This document shows, in pieces, positions 55,487 to 63,898 of a stretch of 64,000 nt of DNA (within the stretch, counting starts at the first letter, position 1; the number at the start of each line of letters is the position of its first letter). The notes beneath the pieces are model-generated. The model did no database searches and was not told the origin of the DNA. It saw nothing but the letters and a program-made list of their open reading frames with translations. The DNA comes from Salinicola peritrichatus (GTDB taxonomy: Bacteria > Pseudomonadota > Gammaproteobacteria > Pseudomonadales > Halomonadaceae). The stretch spans positions 35,153 through 99,152 of the forward strand of contig NZ_PZJU01000019.1 in assembly GCF_003206715.1 (NCBI RefSeq), read 5' to 3'. Both the position numbers and the translations under genes were made by a program.

Positions 55487-55834
55487 ATGGCATTAATGAC
55501 ACTCTTTGTCATTCTCATATTCAGCCTGGGCGCTGGGATACTGATGCAGTGTTTGCCTATGCGCCGCCAGACGAAGCCTCCGTGGTCTCAGCGGGCACCG
55601 TTTCTGGGCGGGGGTACGCCAGACAGTCATGCCTGGAGCCGCTACCACATTCGCTATTACCCCATGACGCTGCTGCTGATCGCCTTCGAGATGGAGATGA
55701 TGTTCATGTACCCGTGGGCAGTGGTCTTCGTCGAGAAGGGCATGAAGGCGATGATGGAAATGGGCATGTTCCTGGCCATCCTGTCAGTGGGTATCGTCTA
55801 TGCCTGGCGTGAAGGAGTGTTCAAGTGGCAGTGA
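55487..55834 (+). CDS. NuoA-like subunit of a complex-I-like assembly
   Basis: A 115-residue membrane protein with three helices, matching NuoA: after the first helix a loop (PFLGGGTPDSHAWSRYHIRYY) replaces the usual ECG-containing loop, then helix 2 has FEMEMMFMYPWAVVF, the conserved acidic stretch of NuoA (normally FDxExxxLxPW). The NuoA loop cysteine is missing, as elsewhere in this cluster redox-linked residues are lost. ATG 55487 follows GAGGA. First of eight tightly coupled genes. Confidence 0.82.
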   Translation: MALMTLFVILIFSLGAGILMQCLPMRRQTKPPWSQRAPFLGGGTPDSHAWSRYHIRYYPMTLLLIAFEMEMMFMYPWAVVFVEKGMKAMMEMGMFLAILSVGIVYAWREGVFKWQ

Positions 55835-57144
55835 ACTGGCTACGCAATCTTGCCTCGCGCAGGAGTGTTCCCGTGTTCCCCGTGTTAGGTGTGCAGGGGG
55901 ATAAGGCACTGCGACATCTCACATTGTCGCCAGACATCGAGCTGGTCGACTCACCGCGCCATGCCAGTGTGCTGCTGGTGGCAGGAGAAATCCCGGCTGA
56001 TCGGTTCGAACCTTTGCGCCGTGTGCATGATCAATTGCCATATCCCTTCACGACTTTGTGGTTCCGTTGCGAACCTTGGCCTCACCTGGAAAACGTGACT
56101 CGTATTGATGATCTGGATGTTTTGCCGGCGGCTCTGGTCACGGCGTATCACGAACTGATGGAAGGCCGCCGCGAAAGCTCGCCCAGAATCTTGTTGGATA
56201 AGCCGCCCAACCCCTGGGAGGGCGCGGGCGATTTCGGTCAGGGGGGCGAAGGCATGATGGGTGGCGTGCCCTACGGGCGGCCCATGGCGATGAATATGGA
56301 GGATGATATTCGCGACGGGCTGACGCTGGATTCGTTGACATTCCGGCTTGGGCCGTTCTTTTTCGCGTTTCCGCCGGGCATGGCGGCAGAAATCACGTTG
56401 CAGGGCGACCTCGTTCAGACATGGAAGACTCAGCGTGCGCCGTATCCACAGAGCCTTGATCCGGTGTTTTTCGCCGCCCGGAAACGACTGGTCCCCATCG
56501 CCGCGCTCGAGCTTGCCCGGGCCCGCCATCACTTGTATCGCTTGTTCCATGCGTTACATCTTGCCGGGCTGGAAAGTGCCAGCCTGAGCGCCTTGCGCTT
56601 GGCGAATAACCTGTCGACGACAAGCACGTTGGATGGGCTGCGTCGTTATTTATCGCGTAGCGGCTTCTTTCGCCTGGCTGCGATAAAAGGCGGTGAGCTC
56701 GGTCCCGAGCAGGCTCGCAGAATCGGTGGTCCAGCTGCTCGGGCTGCCGGATTGGACGAGGATCTGCGCTCAGACGATGCCGGCTATCGACGGCTGGGGT
56801 TCTCACCTGTGTGCCAGGCCAGTGGGGATACTCGTGCTCGCTGGCGGCAGGTTCTTGCAGAAATCGATCAGTCACTCCAGCTGGCTCGCCAGGCCGAGCG
56901 GGATGATGTGTCTACGAGTGAGGTAGATCGCATCGAGACTCCGCGTGGCCCTTGGCTCGAGAAGCGGCCAGAGGATGCGAGTGCACTCCTTGATGAGATA
57001 TTACCGGGCCAGGAGTGGGGCGATGCACTGGCTACCATCGCCAGCCTGGATGTAGCAGCCGTCGCTGAAGCACCGCTCGACACGCAAACGACCGGCGAGT
57101 CTCCGATAACGGAACTTTCGGACGATGAAGGGGGCCCTGCATGA
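55825..57144 (+). CDS. NuoB/NuoD-like fusion without cofactor ligands
   Basis: A 439-residue soluble protein. Residues about 1-100 follow the NuoB fold (VDSPRHASVLLVAGEIP, then LRRVHDQLPYPFTTLW), where NuoB has the N2-cluster cysteines, but the only Cys here is at WFRCEP. Residues about 150-420 resemble NuoD/[NiFe]-hydrogenase large subunit (TFRLGPFFFAFPPGMAAEI near the start, EILPGQEWGDALATIASLD near the end) without the quinone-site His/Tyr region or any CXXC nickel ligands. So it keeps the shape of the redox interface and lost the redox chemistry. GTG start at 55825 after AAGGAG, overlapping the NuoA-like stop. Confidence 0.78.
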   Translation: MAVNWLRNLASRRSVPVFPVLGVQGDKALRHLTLSPDIELVDSPRHASVLLVAGEIPADRFEPLRRVHDQLPYPFTTLWFRCEPWPHLENVTRIDDLDVLPAALVTAYHELMEGRRESSPRILLDKPPNPWEGAGDFGQGGEGMMGGVPYGRPMAMNMEDDIRDGLTLDSLTFRLGPFFFAFPPGMAAEITLQGDLVQTWKTQRAPYPQSLDPVFFAARKRLVPIAALELARARHHLYRLFHALHLAGLESASLSALRLANNLSTTSTLDGLRRYLSRSGFFRLAAIKGGELGPEQARRIGGPAARAAGLDEDLRSDDAGYRRLGFSPVCQASGDTRARWRQVLAEIDQSLQLARQAERDDVSTSEVDRIETPRGPWLEKRPEDASALLDEILPGQEWGDALATIASLDVAAVAEAPLDTQTTGESPITELSDDEGGPA

Positions 57145-58067
57145 TCGTCGAGGAGCTGGTCCTGCCGGTGCTTATGGTGTTTTTCATGCTGGCTGCAGGC
57201 GCTTACACGGTTGCGGTACTCGACCGTGTCATTGCCGGTGCGCTTGGCACGCCTCAGACCGGCAGTGTCTGGATTGCCCCCTTGGCGCGAGGGGCCTGGT
57301 TGATGACCCAGCACGCCAATGCCACCGAAGCCCCGGACTGGCGGGCTTGGCGACTGGCTCCGGCGCTTTATCTTTCTTTGGCCGCCATCGGGCTGGCCGT
57401 CGTGCCATGGTCGGGGTCGCTGGTCGCTACTGACCTGGTCACCAGCGTGGTGCTGTGGGGCAGCGTGGAAGCACTGGCGACCGTGGTCATCTTCCTGCAT
57501 GGCTGGTCGGCCAATGCGCTATTCGCTTTGATCGGCGGCTACCGTTATGTGGCACTAGGGCTTTCCTACATTCTGATCAGCATGTTCGTGCTGATCGGCG
57601 TGGCATTGCCGGCCGAGTCGCTGCAGTTCACCCAGGTAGTCGCCTCGCAAGAAGAACTGTGGAATGTCATCCGCCAGCCGCTGGGATTACCGCTGTTTCT
57701 TATCGTCGGCCTAGGCATGACCTTCTGGGGGCCGCTCAACCTGGCCGATTCGGCAGATCTGGCTGGCGGCACGGCCGCTGAGATATCCGGGCCACCGCGG
57801 CTGGTCTGGGATGTGGCGCGTGCCGCAATGCTGGTGGCTTTCAGCGGCGTGGCAACGAGCGCCTTTCTGGGCGGTTGGCTGGGGCCCTGGTTGCCTGGGC
57901 CACTATGGGTGGCCATAAAGATGCTGGCAGTGTTGCTCGTGCTGTTATTGCTTGGCCGATTGCTGCCGCGCCTGGCGCCGGAGCGCTGCGTCACCTTGAT
58001 GTGGGTCATTTTGCTGCCGCTGTCGTTTATCGATCTGGTATGGGCCGGTGTAGGAGCGTTGTTGTGA
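57141..58067 (+). CDS. NuoH-like membrane subunit
   Basis: A 308-residue protein with about eight helices, the heel subunit that joins the soluble arm to the antiporter-like subunits. The recognisable segment is GMTFWGPLNLADSADLAGGT followed by AEISGPPRLVWD, equivalent to the NuoH quinone-site loop, though the charged E-channel motif is altered. Overlaps the B/D fusion by four bases and the NuoJ-like gene by four. Confidence 0.8.
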   Translation: MIVEELVLPVLMVFFMLAAGAYTVAVLDRVIAGALGTPQTGSVWIAPLARGAWLMTQHANATEAPDWRAWRLAPALYLSLAAIGLAVVPWSGSLVATDLVTSVVLWGSVEALATVVIFLHGWSANALFALIGGYRYVALGLSYILISMFVLIGVALPAESLQFTQVVASQEELWNVIRQPLGLPLFLIVGLGMTFWGPLNLADSADLAGGTAAEISGPPRLVWDVARAAMLVAFSGVATSAFLGGWLGPWLPGPLWVAIKMLAVLLVLLLLGRLLPRLAPERCVTLMWVILLPLSFIDLVWAGVGALL

Positions 58068-58699
58068 TAGAGAGCATGAGTCACGGTATCGGCGTTGATA
58101 TCGCATTTCTGCTGTTGGCCACGCTGGCAGTGGTAACCGCTTGGCGAGTGTTTCGTACCGATTCGATGGTGCGAGCCTCCTTTTTCCTGCTGGTGTCGTT
58201 CATCGCCGTGGGTGTGATCATGATTCTGCTAGCGGCGGAATATCTGGGCGTGGCGATGTTCTTCATGATGGCCGTCGAGATGACGGTCATGGCGCTATTC
58301 ATGGTCATGTTCATGATGAATCCAGCCGGTCTGAATCCGATGAACATGGTCCATCAGGAGCGAATCTCGATCGGGGCAGGGGTGGTCAGCTTCCTGGTGC
58401 TGAGTGCCATGGCACTGTTGGCTGTCTTTCCCGACCGGCCGGTGTCGGCCGGCCTCGACCCGGTAAGGTCACTCGGCAACGAAATGCTAGGTGATTCGAT
58501 GCTGATCTTCGAGTCGGCGGGCCTCGTGCTGCTTACCACCATGATCGGCGTGGTGGTGTTGTCGAGTCACCGTGGACGCTACGGCGCGGCCACGGAGGGC
58601 TCGCTACCACCGGGGCTGGAGTCGGGCGGCGATCCGGCGGGCAAGCCCGAAGAGGACGAAGATGGCGAGGATGGCGGTCATCACCACCATCACCACTGA
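58064..58699 (+). CDS. NuoJ-like membrane subunit with hexahistidine tail
   Basis: A 211-residue protein with five helices of NuoJ type, including the pi-bulge helix region AEYLGVAMFFMMAVEMTVMA. The C-terminal 35 residues form an acidic, Gly-rich cytoplasmic tail ending in EDGEDGGHHHHHH, six consecutive His at the very end, which could bind Ni/Zn/Co. I start at GTG 58064, eight bases after AGGAG and overlapping the NuoH-like stop; ATG 58076 is an alternative. The overlap supports coupling. Confidence 0.8.
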   Translation: MIESMSHGIGVDIAFLLLATLAVVTAWRVFRTDSMVRASFFLLVSFIAVGVIMILLAAEYLGVAMFFMMAVEMTVMALFMVMFMMNPAGLNPMNMVHQERISIGAGVVSFLVLSAMALLAVFPDRPVSAGLDPVRSLGNEMLGDSMLIFESAGLVLLTTMIGVVVLSSHRGRYGAATEGSLPPGLESGGDPAGKPEEDEDGEDGGHHHHHH

Positions 58700-58726
58700 C
58701 CTATGCAGACAGGCAAGGAGGCTTGA

Positions 58727-59032
58727 ATGACACTGGCGACACTTTTGCTATTGGCAGCGGCACTGATCGGCATCGGCATTTATGGCGCGCTTTCCCAGCA
58801 GTCATTCGTGATGCTGATGATGGGTCTTGAGCTGATCCTCAATGGCGTCATGCTGGCTGCCGTGGCGTTCTGGGCCTTTAGCGGGGCCGGCGCGCCGGAA
58901 GGGCAACTGCTGACGATCATCGTCATGGCAGTGATGGCTATCGAGATGACCATGGGCTTTGCTTTGGTGGTAGCGGTCTTCCGCGGTAAGCAGGCCGACA
59001 CGACCGAATCACTGACCGGGTTGAAGCACTGA
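58727..59032 (+). CDS. NuoK-like membrane subunit
   Basis: A 101-residue three-helix protein with the NuoK/MrpC pattern. Conserved glutamates are in LMMGLELILNGVMLA (about 35) and AIEMTMGFALVV (about 70), the pair required for proton transfer in complex I. AAGGAGG precedes ATG 58727. Its stop overlaps the NuoL-like start by one base. Confidence 0.88.
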   Translation: MTLATLLLLAAALIGIGIYGALSQQSFVMLMMGLELILNGVMLAAVAFWAFSGAGAPEGQLLTIIVMAVMAIEMTMGFALVVAVFRGKQADTTESLTGLKH

Positions 59033-60942
59033 TGTTGTGGTCGATAGCTCTGCTGCCGCTACTGGCTGCTCCCGTCATGTATTGGCTTGGCAAGCACGGG
59101 TTCGATAAACACTGGTTTGGCAAGAATAGCGGCCGTGCCGTGTTGGGCCTGGCGGGGGTAGGCGTCGCGATCGTCACCCTGATGCTCGCTGGTCTCGCGA
59201 TTCTGGGTGACTGGAGTGGGGCTTACCGCTGGAGTTCACAGATCGTCCTGCTGATCGGGGTGACGCCAGTCAGTGCGGTGTTTGCTATCGTCGTGCCGCT
59301 GATCGCCGCGCTGATCGTTCTTTACAGCACTTACCACGAATCGGAACCTGGCGGTGATGGCGCAACGACAGGGCAGGCTCCTGCCAGGTTGATCGCCCTG
59401 CTGACGGCTTTTATCGGGGCGATGGAACTGTTGGTACTGGCTGAGGATCTGGTGACCCTGCTGATCGCGTGGGAGTTGGTAGGTGCCTGTTCATGGGCAC
59501 TGATTTCCCATGATTGGCAGAAGACCGGCAATCTTCGGGATGCCGCTTGCGCGTTTCTGGTGACGCGTTTCGGGGACCTGGGGCTCTATATTGCTGCAGC
59601 GGCAGCTTATGCCGGCACCGGCTCGTTTGCCTTTGCTGACCTGACCCAACTCGATGGATGGCTGCTGAACGTATTCGTTGCCGGCGCGGTGTTGGCGGCG
59701 GCCGCAAAGTCCGCCCAGGTTCCATTCTCTCCGTGGCTATTTGCCGCCATGTCGGGGCCAACGCCGGTATCGGCATTGCTGCATGCGGCGACCATGGTCG
59801 CGGCGGGCATCTATCTGGTCATCAGACTCCATGCAGAGATGTCCGCCGTTGCCTGGTTTGGGCCGGTCGCGATCGCGTTAGGCCTGGCCACTGCCCTGGC
59901 AGGGGGTGCCGTGGCCTATCTTCAGGGGCATGCCAAGAAGCTTCTGGCGGCTTCGACATCGGCCCAGTATGGCTTGATGTGGTTGGCGGTGGGGGCAGGC
60001 TTTCCCGGTGTTGCCCTGGTGCACTTCGTCACGCATGCGTTCATGAAAGCTGCCCTGTTCCTGGCAGCCGGCATCGCCGAACGCCATGTCGGCAGCTACT
60101 CGCTAACTGCGATGCGCCTCGGGCGTCTGCTTCCGGGTATCGCGGTAGCCACCCTTGTGGCCAGTCTGGCACTGGCAGGGGTCGTCCCGCTGAGTGCGGC
60201 CTGGAGTAAGGAGGAGATCATCACTGCCGCTGGCCATCAGGCGTCCTGGCTGGCCGTGGTCGCCGCCATCGCGGGCGGGCTCAGCGCCCTGTATGCGACA
60301 CGCTTTCAACTGTTGGCGTTCGGGCGTGGCCCGCATGGCGGTACGAGCACTGCGCCATCCCAGCCAGGTCATACCCGGATGGAAGCCATCGCGCTTTATC
60401 TGTTATCGGCAGCCACGCTGGTGCTGTCATTACTCTGGTGGCCTGGTGTCGGAACCCGTCTTGCTGATCTCTTATCAGTCGATCTTCCCCGATCCAAGCC
60501 ATGGGAACTGATCGTATCGCTACTGTTGGTGGCGTCGGGCATTGTCCTGGGTGTCTGGGCGGTACGTCGTGAGGTATCAGACTCAGGTCGACAAAGTGCC
60601 AGGCGTACCGAGTTGGCGGACTGGTTCGGCCTGCCGACGTTGGCCGAACGTGGTGTGGGCGCAATGATGGCGTTCAGCCATGGCCTCGCGCGCTTCGATG
60701 ATCGCGTGGTGGATGCGGGTATCCAAGCCAGTGCCCGTTTCGGAGCATGGCTGGCCAAAATGGGCGATCGTCGTGGCGAAGGTGTGCTCGATGGCGCGAC
60801 GAGCCAGCTGGCGAAAGGTATCGACTGGGTGGGTCAATCGGCGCGCCAGGCCCACACCGGCCAAACGCATCATTACTACACCGGCATCGCGGCAGGACTC
60901 GCCGCGATCCTGATAATCCTGGGCATAGGAGCGCTCCTTTGA
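59032..60942 (+). CDS. NuoL-like antiporter subunit
   Basis: A 636-residue membrane protein with about 16 helices and the long C-terminal lateral helix region (charged stretch about 510-600, then a final anchor helix). The proton-path residues are present: Glu in LIAWELVGACSWAL, Lys in AAAKSAQVPFSPWL, His in SALLHAATMVAAG and Lys in GHAKKLLAASTSAQYG. Distinct from DabB, which is shorter. Upstream and downstream overlaps tie it to K and M. It should conduct protons or sodium. Confidence 0.9.
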   Translation: MLWSIALLPLLAAPVMYWLGKHGFDKHWFGKNSGRAVLGLAGVGVAIVTLMLAGLAILGDWSGAYRWSSQIVLLIGVTPVSAVFAIVVPLIAALIVLYSTYHESEPGGDGATTGQAPARLIALLTAFIGAMELLVLAEDLVTLLIAWELVGACSWALISHDWQKTGNLRDAACAFLVTRFGDLGLYIAAAAAYAGTGSFAFADLTQLDGWLLNVFVAGAVLAAAAKSAQVPFSPWLFAAMSGPTPVSALLHAATMVAAGIYLVIRLHAEMSAVAWFGPVAIALGLATALAGGAVAYLQGHAKKLLAASTSAQYGLMWLAVGAGFPGVALVHFVTHAFMKAALFLAAGIAERHVGSYSLTAMRLGRLLPGIAVATLVASLALAGVVPLSAAWSKEEIITAAGHQASWLAVVAAIAGGLSALYATRFQLLAFGRGPHGGTSTAPSQPGHTRMEAIALYLLSAATLVLSLLWWPGVGTRLADLLSVDLPRSKPWELIVSLLLVASGIVLGVWAVRREVSDSGRQSARRTELADWFGLPTLAERGVGAMMAFSHGLARFDDRVVDAGIQASARFGAWLAKMGDRRGEGVLDGATSQLAKGIDWVGQSARQAHTGQTHHYYTGIAAGLAAILIILGIGALL

Positions 60943-62426
60943 TTCTCACTGCAGCCTTGGGACTCCCCATGCTGGGGGCTCTCGTACTCGCTATTTCATG
61001 CCGTTGGACCGAGGCCACGGCTCGCCTGTTTGCCATCGTGGTCTCGGTGTTACCCGTATTGTTACTGGCCTGGGTGTGGCTACAGTTCGACCTGCAAGGT
61101 GCTCTCTTCCAGTTCGTCGAGGAGGTGCCCTGGGTCCCCAGCCTGGGTATGGGGTACAGGTTGGGCGTGGATGGCATTGCGCTGGCCGTGGCGACGATGA
61201 GCGCAGTTGTCTTCGCTGCCAGTATCGCTTACCCCGTCAACACCCAGAACCAGCCTCGGCAGTACTATGCCTGGATGCTTTTTCTGCAGTCCGTGTCACT
61301 CGGGGTCTTTCTGGCGTTGGACTTGCTGCTCTTCTATGTCTTTTTCGATTTGAGTCTAGTGGGAATGTTTTTCCTGATCGGTCGATGGGGGCACGGCCAG
61401 GCTCAGCTAGCCGCATTCAAGTTCTTTCTTTACACCTTCTGCGGCTCGCTGCTGCTGCTGTTGGCGATCATCGGGCTTTATCTATCGGTCGAACCGCATA
61501 CCTTTGACATGCGTGTGCTGATCGAACAGCAGCCACTCGCGGGGGCGGGAGTCACTGGCGGTCTGGTGTTCCTCGCCCTGATGCTTGGCTTCGCCATCAA
61601 GACGCCGGTCGTGCCCGTCCATACGTGGCTGCCGCAAGCGCATGTCGATGCCCCGGGTCCGGCCTCGGCGATCCTTGCCGGAGTGCTGCTCAAGATGGGC
61701 ACTTACGGGATCATCCGCATTCCGTTTTCGATGATGGCAGAGACGTTCTCCCGTTATGCCCTGATCATCGCGCTTTTGGCTGTCGTATCCATTCTCTATG
61801 GCGCCTTCGTGGCACTCGGCCAGAAGAATTTGAAGCGACGTATTGCCTACACCTCGATCAATCACATGGGCTATACGGTGCTCGGGATTGCGGTGGCTGG
61901 CGCATTGGTTCAGGAGGCGGGATACGCTCGTGAGTTGGCTCTGGTAGGGGCCACGGTGCAAATGGTGGCGCACGGCCTGATTACCGGGGCGCTGTTCCTG
62001 ATCTGTGGCTCGTTCTGGCAGCGCACCGAGGAGTACGATCTGGACAGTTATGGGGGGCTGCTCCGGCAGGCCCCGCTGCTGACCGCGTTTGCCGTGCTCG
62101 CGTCGTTTGCCAGTCTAGGCCTTCCTGGCCTGGCCGGCTTTGTGGCGGAATTCCATATCTTTGTCGGTACCTTTGGCGTCTATCCCTGGCTCGCCGTCAT
62201 TGGCGTGCTGGGCATTCTGGTCACGGCTGCCTTGTTTTTACAGATGCTGCAGAAATTGTTCTTTGGAACGATGCCTCAACGCTGGGACCAGTTCGAGGAT
62301 CTGCATGCCACAGAGTGGGGAGTGCTCGCCGTGCTGTCGGCAGGTTTCGTGGTCATCGGCGTCGCACCGCAGTTCCTGCTGACGTTGATAGAAGCCTCCG
62401 CGACGCTGTTGGTGGGAGGCCACTGA
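60939..62426 (+). CDS. NuoM-like antiporter subunit
   Basis: A 495-residue, 14-helix protein. Key motif segments are FYVFFDLSLVGMFFLIG (Asp where NuoM normally has Glu144), FAIKTPVVPVHTWLPQAHVD (Lys present) and KRRIAYTSINHMGY. I start at TTG 60939, seven bases after AGGAG and overlapping the NuoL-like stop; the first in-frame ATG (60969) has no site. Its stop overlaps the NuoN-like start. Confidence 0.87.
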   Translation: MILTAALGLPMLGALVLAISCRWTEATARLFAIVVSVLPVLLLAWVWLQFDLQGALFQFVEEVPWVPSLGMGYRLGVDGIALAVATMSAVVFAASIAYPVNTQNQPRQYYAWMLFLQSVSLGVFLALDLLLFYVFFDLSLVGMFFLIGRWGHGQAQLAAFKFFLYTFCGSLLLLLAIIGLYLSVEPHTFDMRVLIEQQPLAGAGVTGGLVFLALMLGFAIKTPVVPVHTWLPQAHVDAPGPASAILAGVLLKMGTYGIIRIPFSMMAETFSRYALIIALLAVVSILYGAFVALGQKNLKRRIAYTSINHMGYTVLGIAVAGALVQEAGYARELALVGATVQMVAHGLITGALFLICGSFWQRTEEYDLDSYGGLLRQAPLLTAFAVLASFASLGLPGLAGFVAEFHIFVGTFGVYPWLAVIGVLGILVTAALFLQMLQKLFFGTMPQRWDQFEDLHATEWGVLAVLSAGFVVIGVAPQFLLTLIEASATLLVGGH

Positions 62427-63835
62427 TGCCTATCGGTGACGTACTGCCGGAAATCAGTCTGACGCTTGGCGCCGTGATTATTGTTCTGTTCGCTACCTTT
62501 ACTCGGCAGCAACAGCATCACTGGGCAGCCGTTCTGGCCCTGCTGACAATTGCCCTTGGTGCGGGGCTGACTCTTGCGCAGTGGGATGGACCGCCGCAGC
62601 TGACGTTCTCCGGGGTCTGGGCGCTGGATGGTATGGCGATCTCCAGCAAGCTGGTGGTGCTGATCGCCGGGGCGCTTGTCGTCGCGATGTCGCCTGAATG
62701 GATGCAGACCGATCGCCGACATGGTGAGTACTACGCATTGCTCCTGTTCGCCCTGCTGGGCGTCGTCATGATGGCGTCAGCCAGCGATACCATGGAGTTG
62801 GTGCTGGGCGTGCTGTTGTCCTCGGTGGCCAGTTACCCATTGGCTGCCTACCACCGTGGCTGGGCGCCTGCTCTGGAAGCCGGCATGAAGTATTTTCTGA
62901 TCGGCGCTCTTACCAATGCCTTGCTGACGATCGGTGTGGTGGTGGTGTTCGGCCTGACCGGCAATACCGGCTATACGGAAGTCGCCCAGGGGCTGGCTGG
63001 AGGAAGTGACAGCCTGGCACTGACCATCGCCACCGCTTGTATCGTGCTGGGCCTGACTTTCAAGCTGGCAGCTTTCCCGGCCCATGCCTGGATGCCCGAT
63101 GTCGCCCAGGGCTCACCGGCCCCGGCAGCTGCCTTTCTGACCGTGATCCCCAAAATTGGCGCCGCCGTCGCGTTGGCGCGCTTTGTGTCCCTGCTACCGC
63201 CAGACGTCGCCTGGCGAGCGATTGTCGCTGTGATCTCTGTCACGACCATGACGCTGGGCAATGTGGCTGCACTGCGGCAGACAGACGTGCGGCGCCTGCT
63301 GGGCTGGTCATCGGTCTCCCAGTCCGGATATGCCCTGATGGCGATCGTGGTAATGGGCGTTGGCGATCAGGCTTTGCCCGCATTGGTGTTGTTTCTCGCG
63401 AGCTACGCCATTGCCAATCTCGCGGCCTTCGCTGTGGTCACATACCTAAGAGGGCGCACCGCACTAGCGGATTACCAAGGTTTGGTGAAAAACGCACCGA
63501 TCGCCACCCTGGTTCTGATCATGTCGCTGCTATCTTTGGTCGGTATCCCACCTCTTGTCGGATTTTTCGGCAAGCTGATGCTATTCAAGGTCACGCTCGA
63601 AGGAGGATACGCCTGGCTGGCATTCGCGGCCGCCGCCAATACCGTCGTCTCGCTGTTTTATTATCTGCGCATCGTTGCCTCAATGATGTTCGCCAATTCC
63701 AGGCCCGTCGTTCATGTGCTGCCAGGCCAATGGACGAGGATCACGATGGTCATTGCCGGCCTATTGATCCTGGCTATTGGCTTGGGGGCGGAAGTCCTGG
63801 TCGAATATACAAGTGCCATCGGATTCGCGATGTAG
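62426..63835 (+). CDS. NuoN-like antiporter subunit
   Basis: A 469-residue, about 14-helix protein. Lys and His segments are kept (GLTFKLAAFPAHAWMPDV and TVIPKIGAAVALARF), but helix 5, normally with a Glu in LELLSL, reads LVLGVLLSSVASY with Val/Gly instead, so one proton-path carboxylate is lost. It completes the set of three antiporter-like subunits (L, M, N). Last gene of the operon; the next gene starts 63 bp later with its own site. Confidence 0.87.
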   Translation: MPIGDVLPEISLTLGAVIIVLFATFTRQQQHHWAAVLALLTIALGAGLTLAQWDGPPQLTFSGVWALDGMAISSKLVVLIAGALVVAMSPEWMQTDRRHGEYYALLLFALLGVVMMASASDTMELVLGVLLSSVASYPLAAYHRGWAPALEAGMKYFLIGALTNALLTIGVVVVFGLTGNTGYTEVAQGLAGGSDSLALTIATACIVLGLTFKLAAFPAHAWMPDVAQGSPAPAAAFLTVIPKIGAAVALARFVSLLPPDVAWRAIVAVISVTTMTLGNVAALRQTDVRRLLGWSSVSQSGYALMAIVVMGVGDQALPALVLFLASYAIANLAAFAVVTYLRGRTALADYQGLVKNAPIATLVLIMSLLSLVGIPPLVGFFGKLMLFKVTLEGGYAWLAFAAAANTVVSLFYYLRIVASMMFANSRPVVHVLPGQWTRITMVIAGLLILAIGLGAEVLVEYTSAIGFAM

Positions 63836-63898
63836 CGGCTAGCAGGCCGAGTATGCCTGTTAGCCATTCATGGAGTTGTACTCAGGAGGGAATCACTT

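Noticed and set aside
59032-60942. DabB of the DAB inorganic-carbon pump
   Set aside because: The protein is long with a lateral helix and is accompanied by M, N, K, J, H and A equivalents; no DUF2309 (DabA) gene is adjacent.
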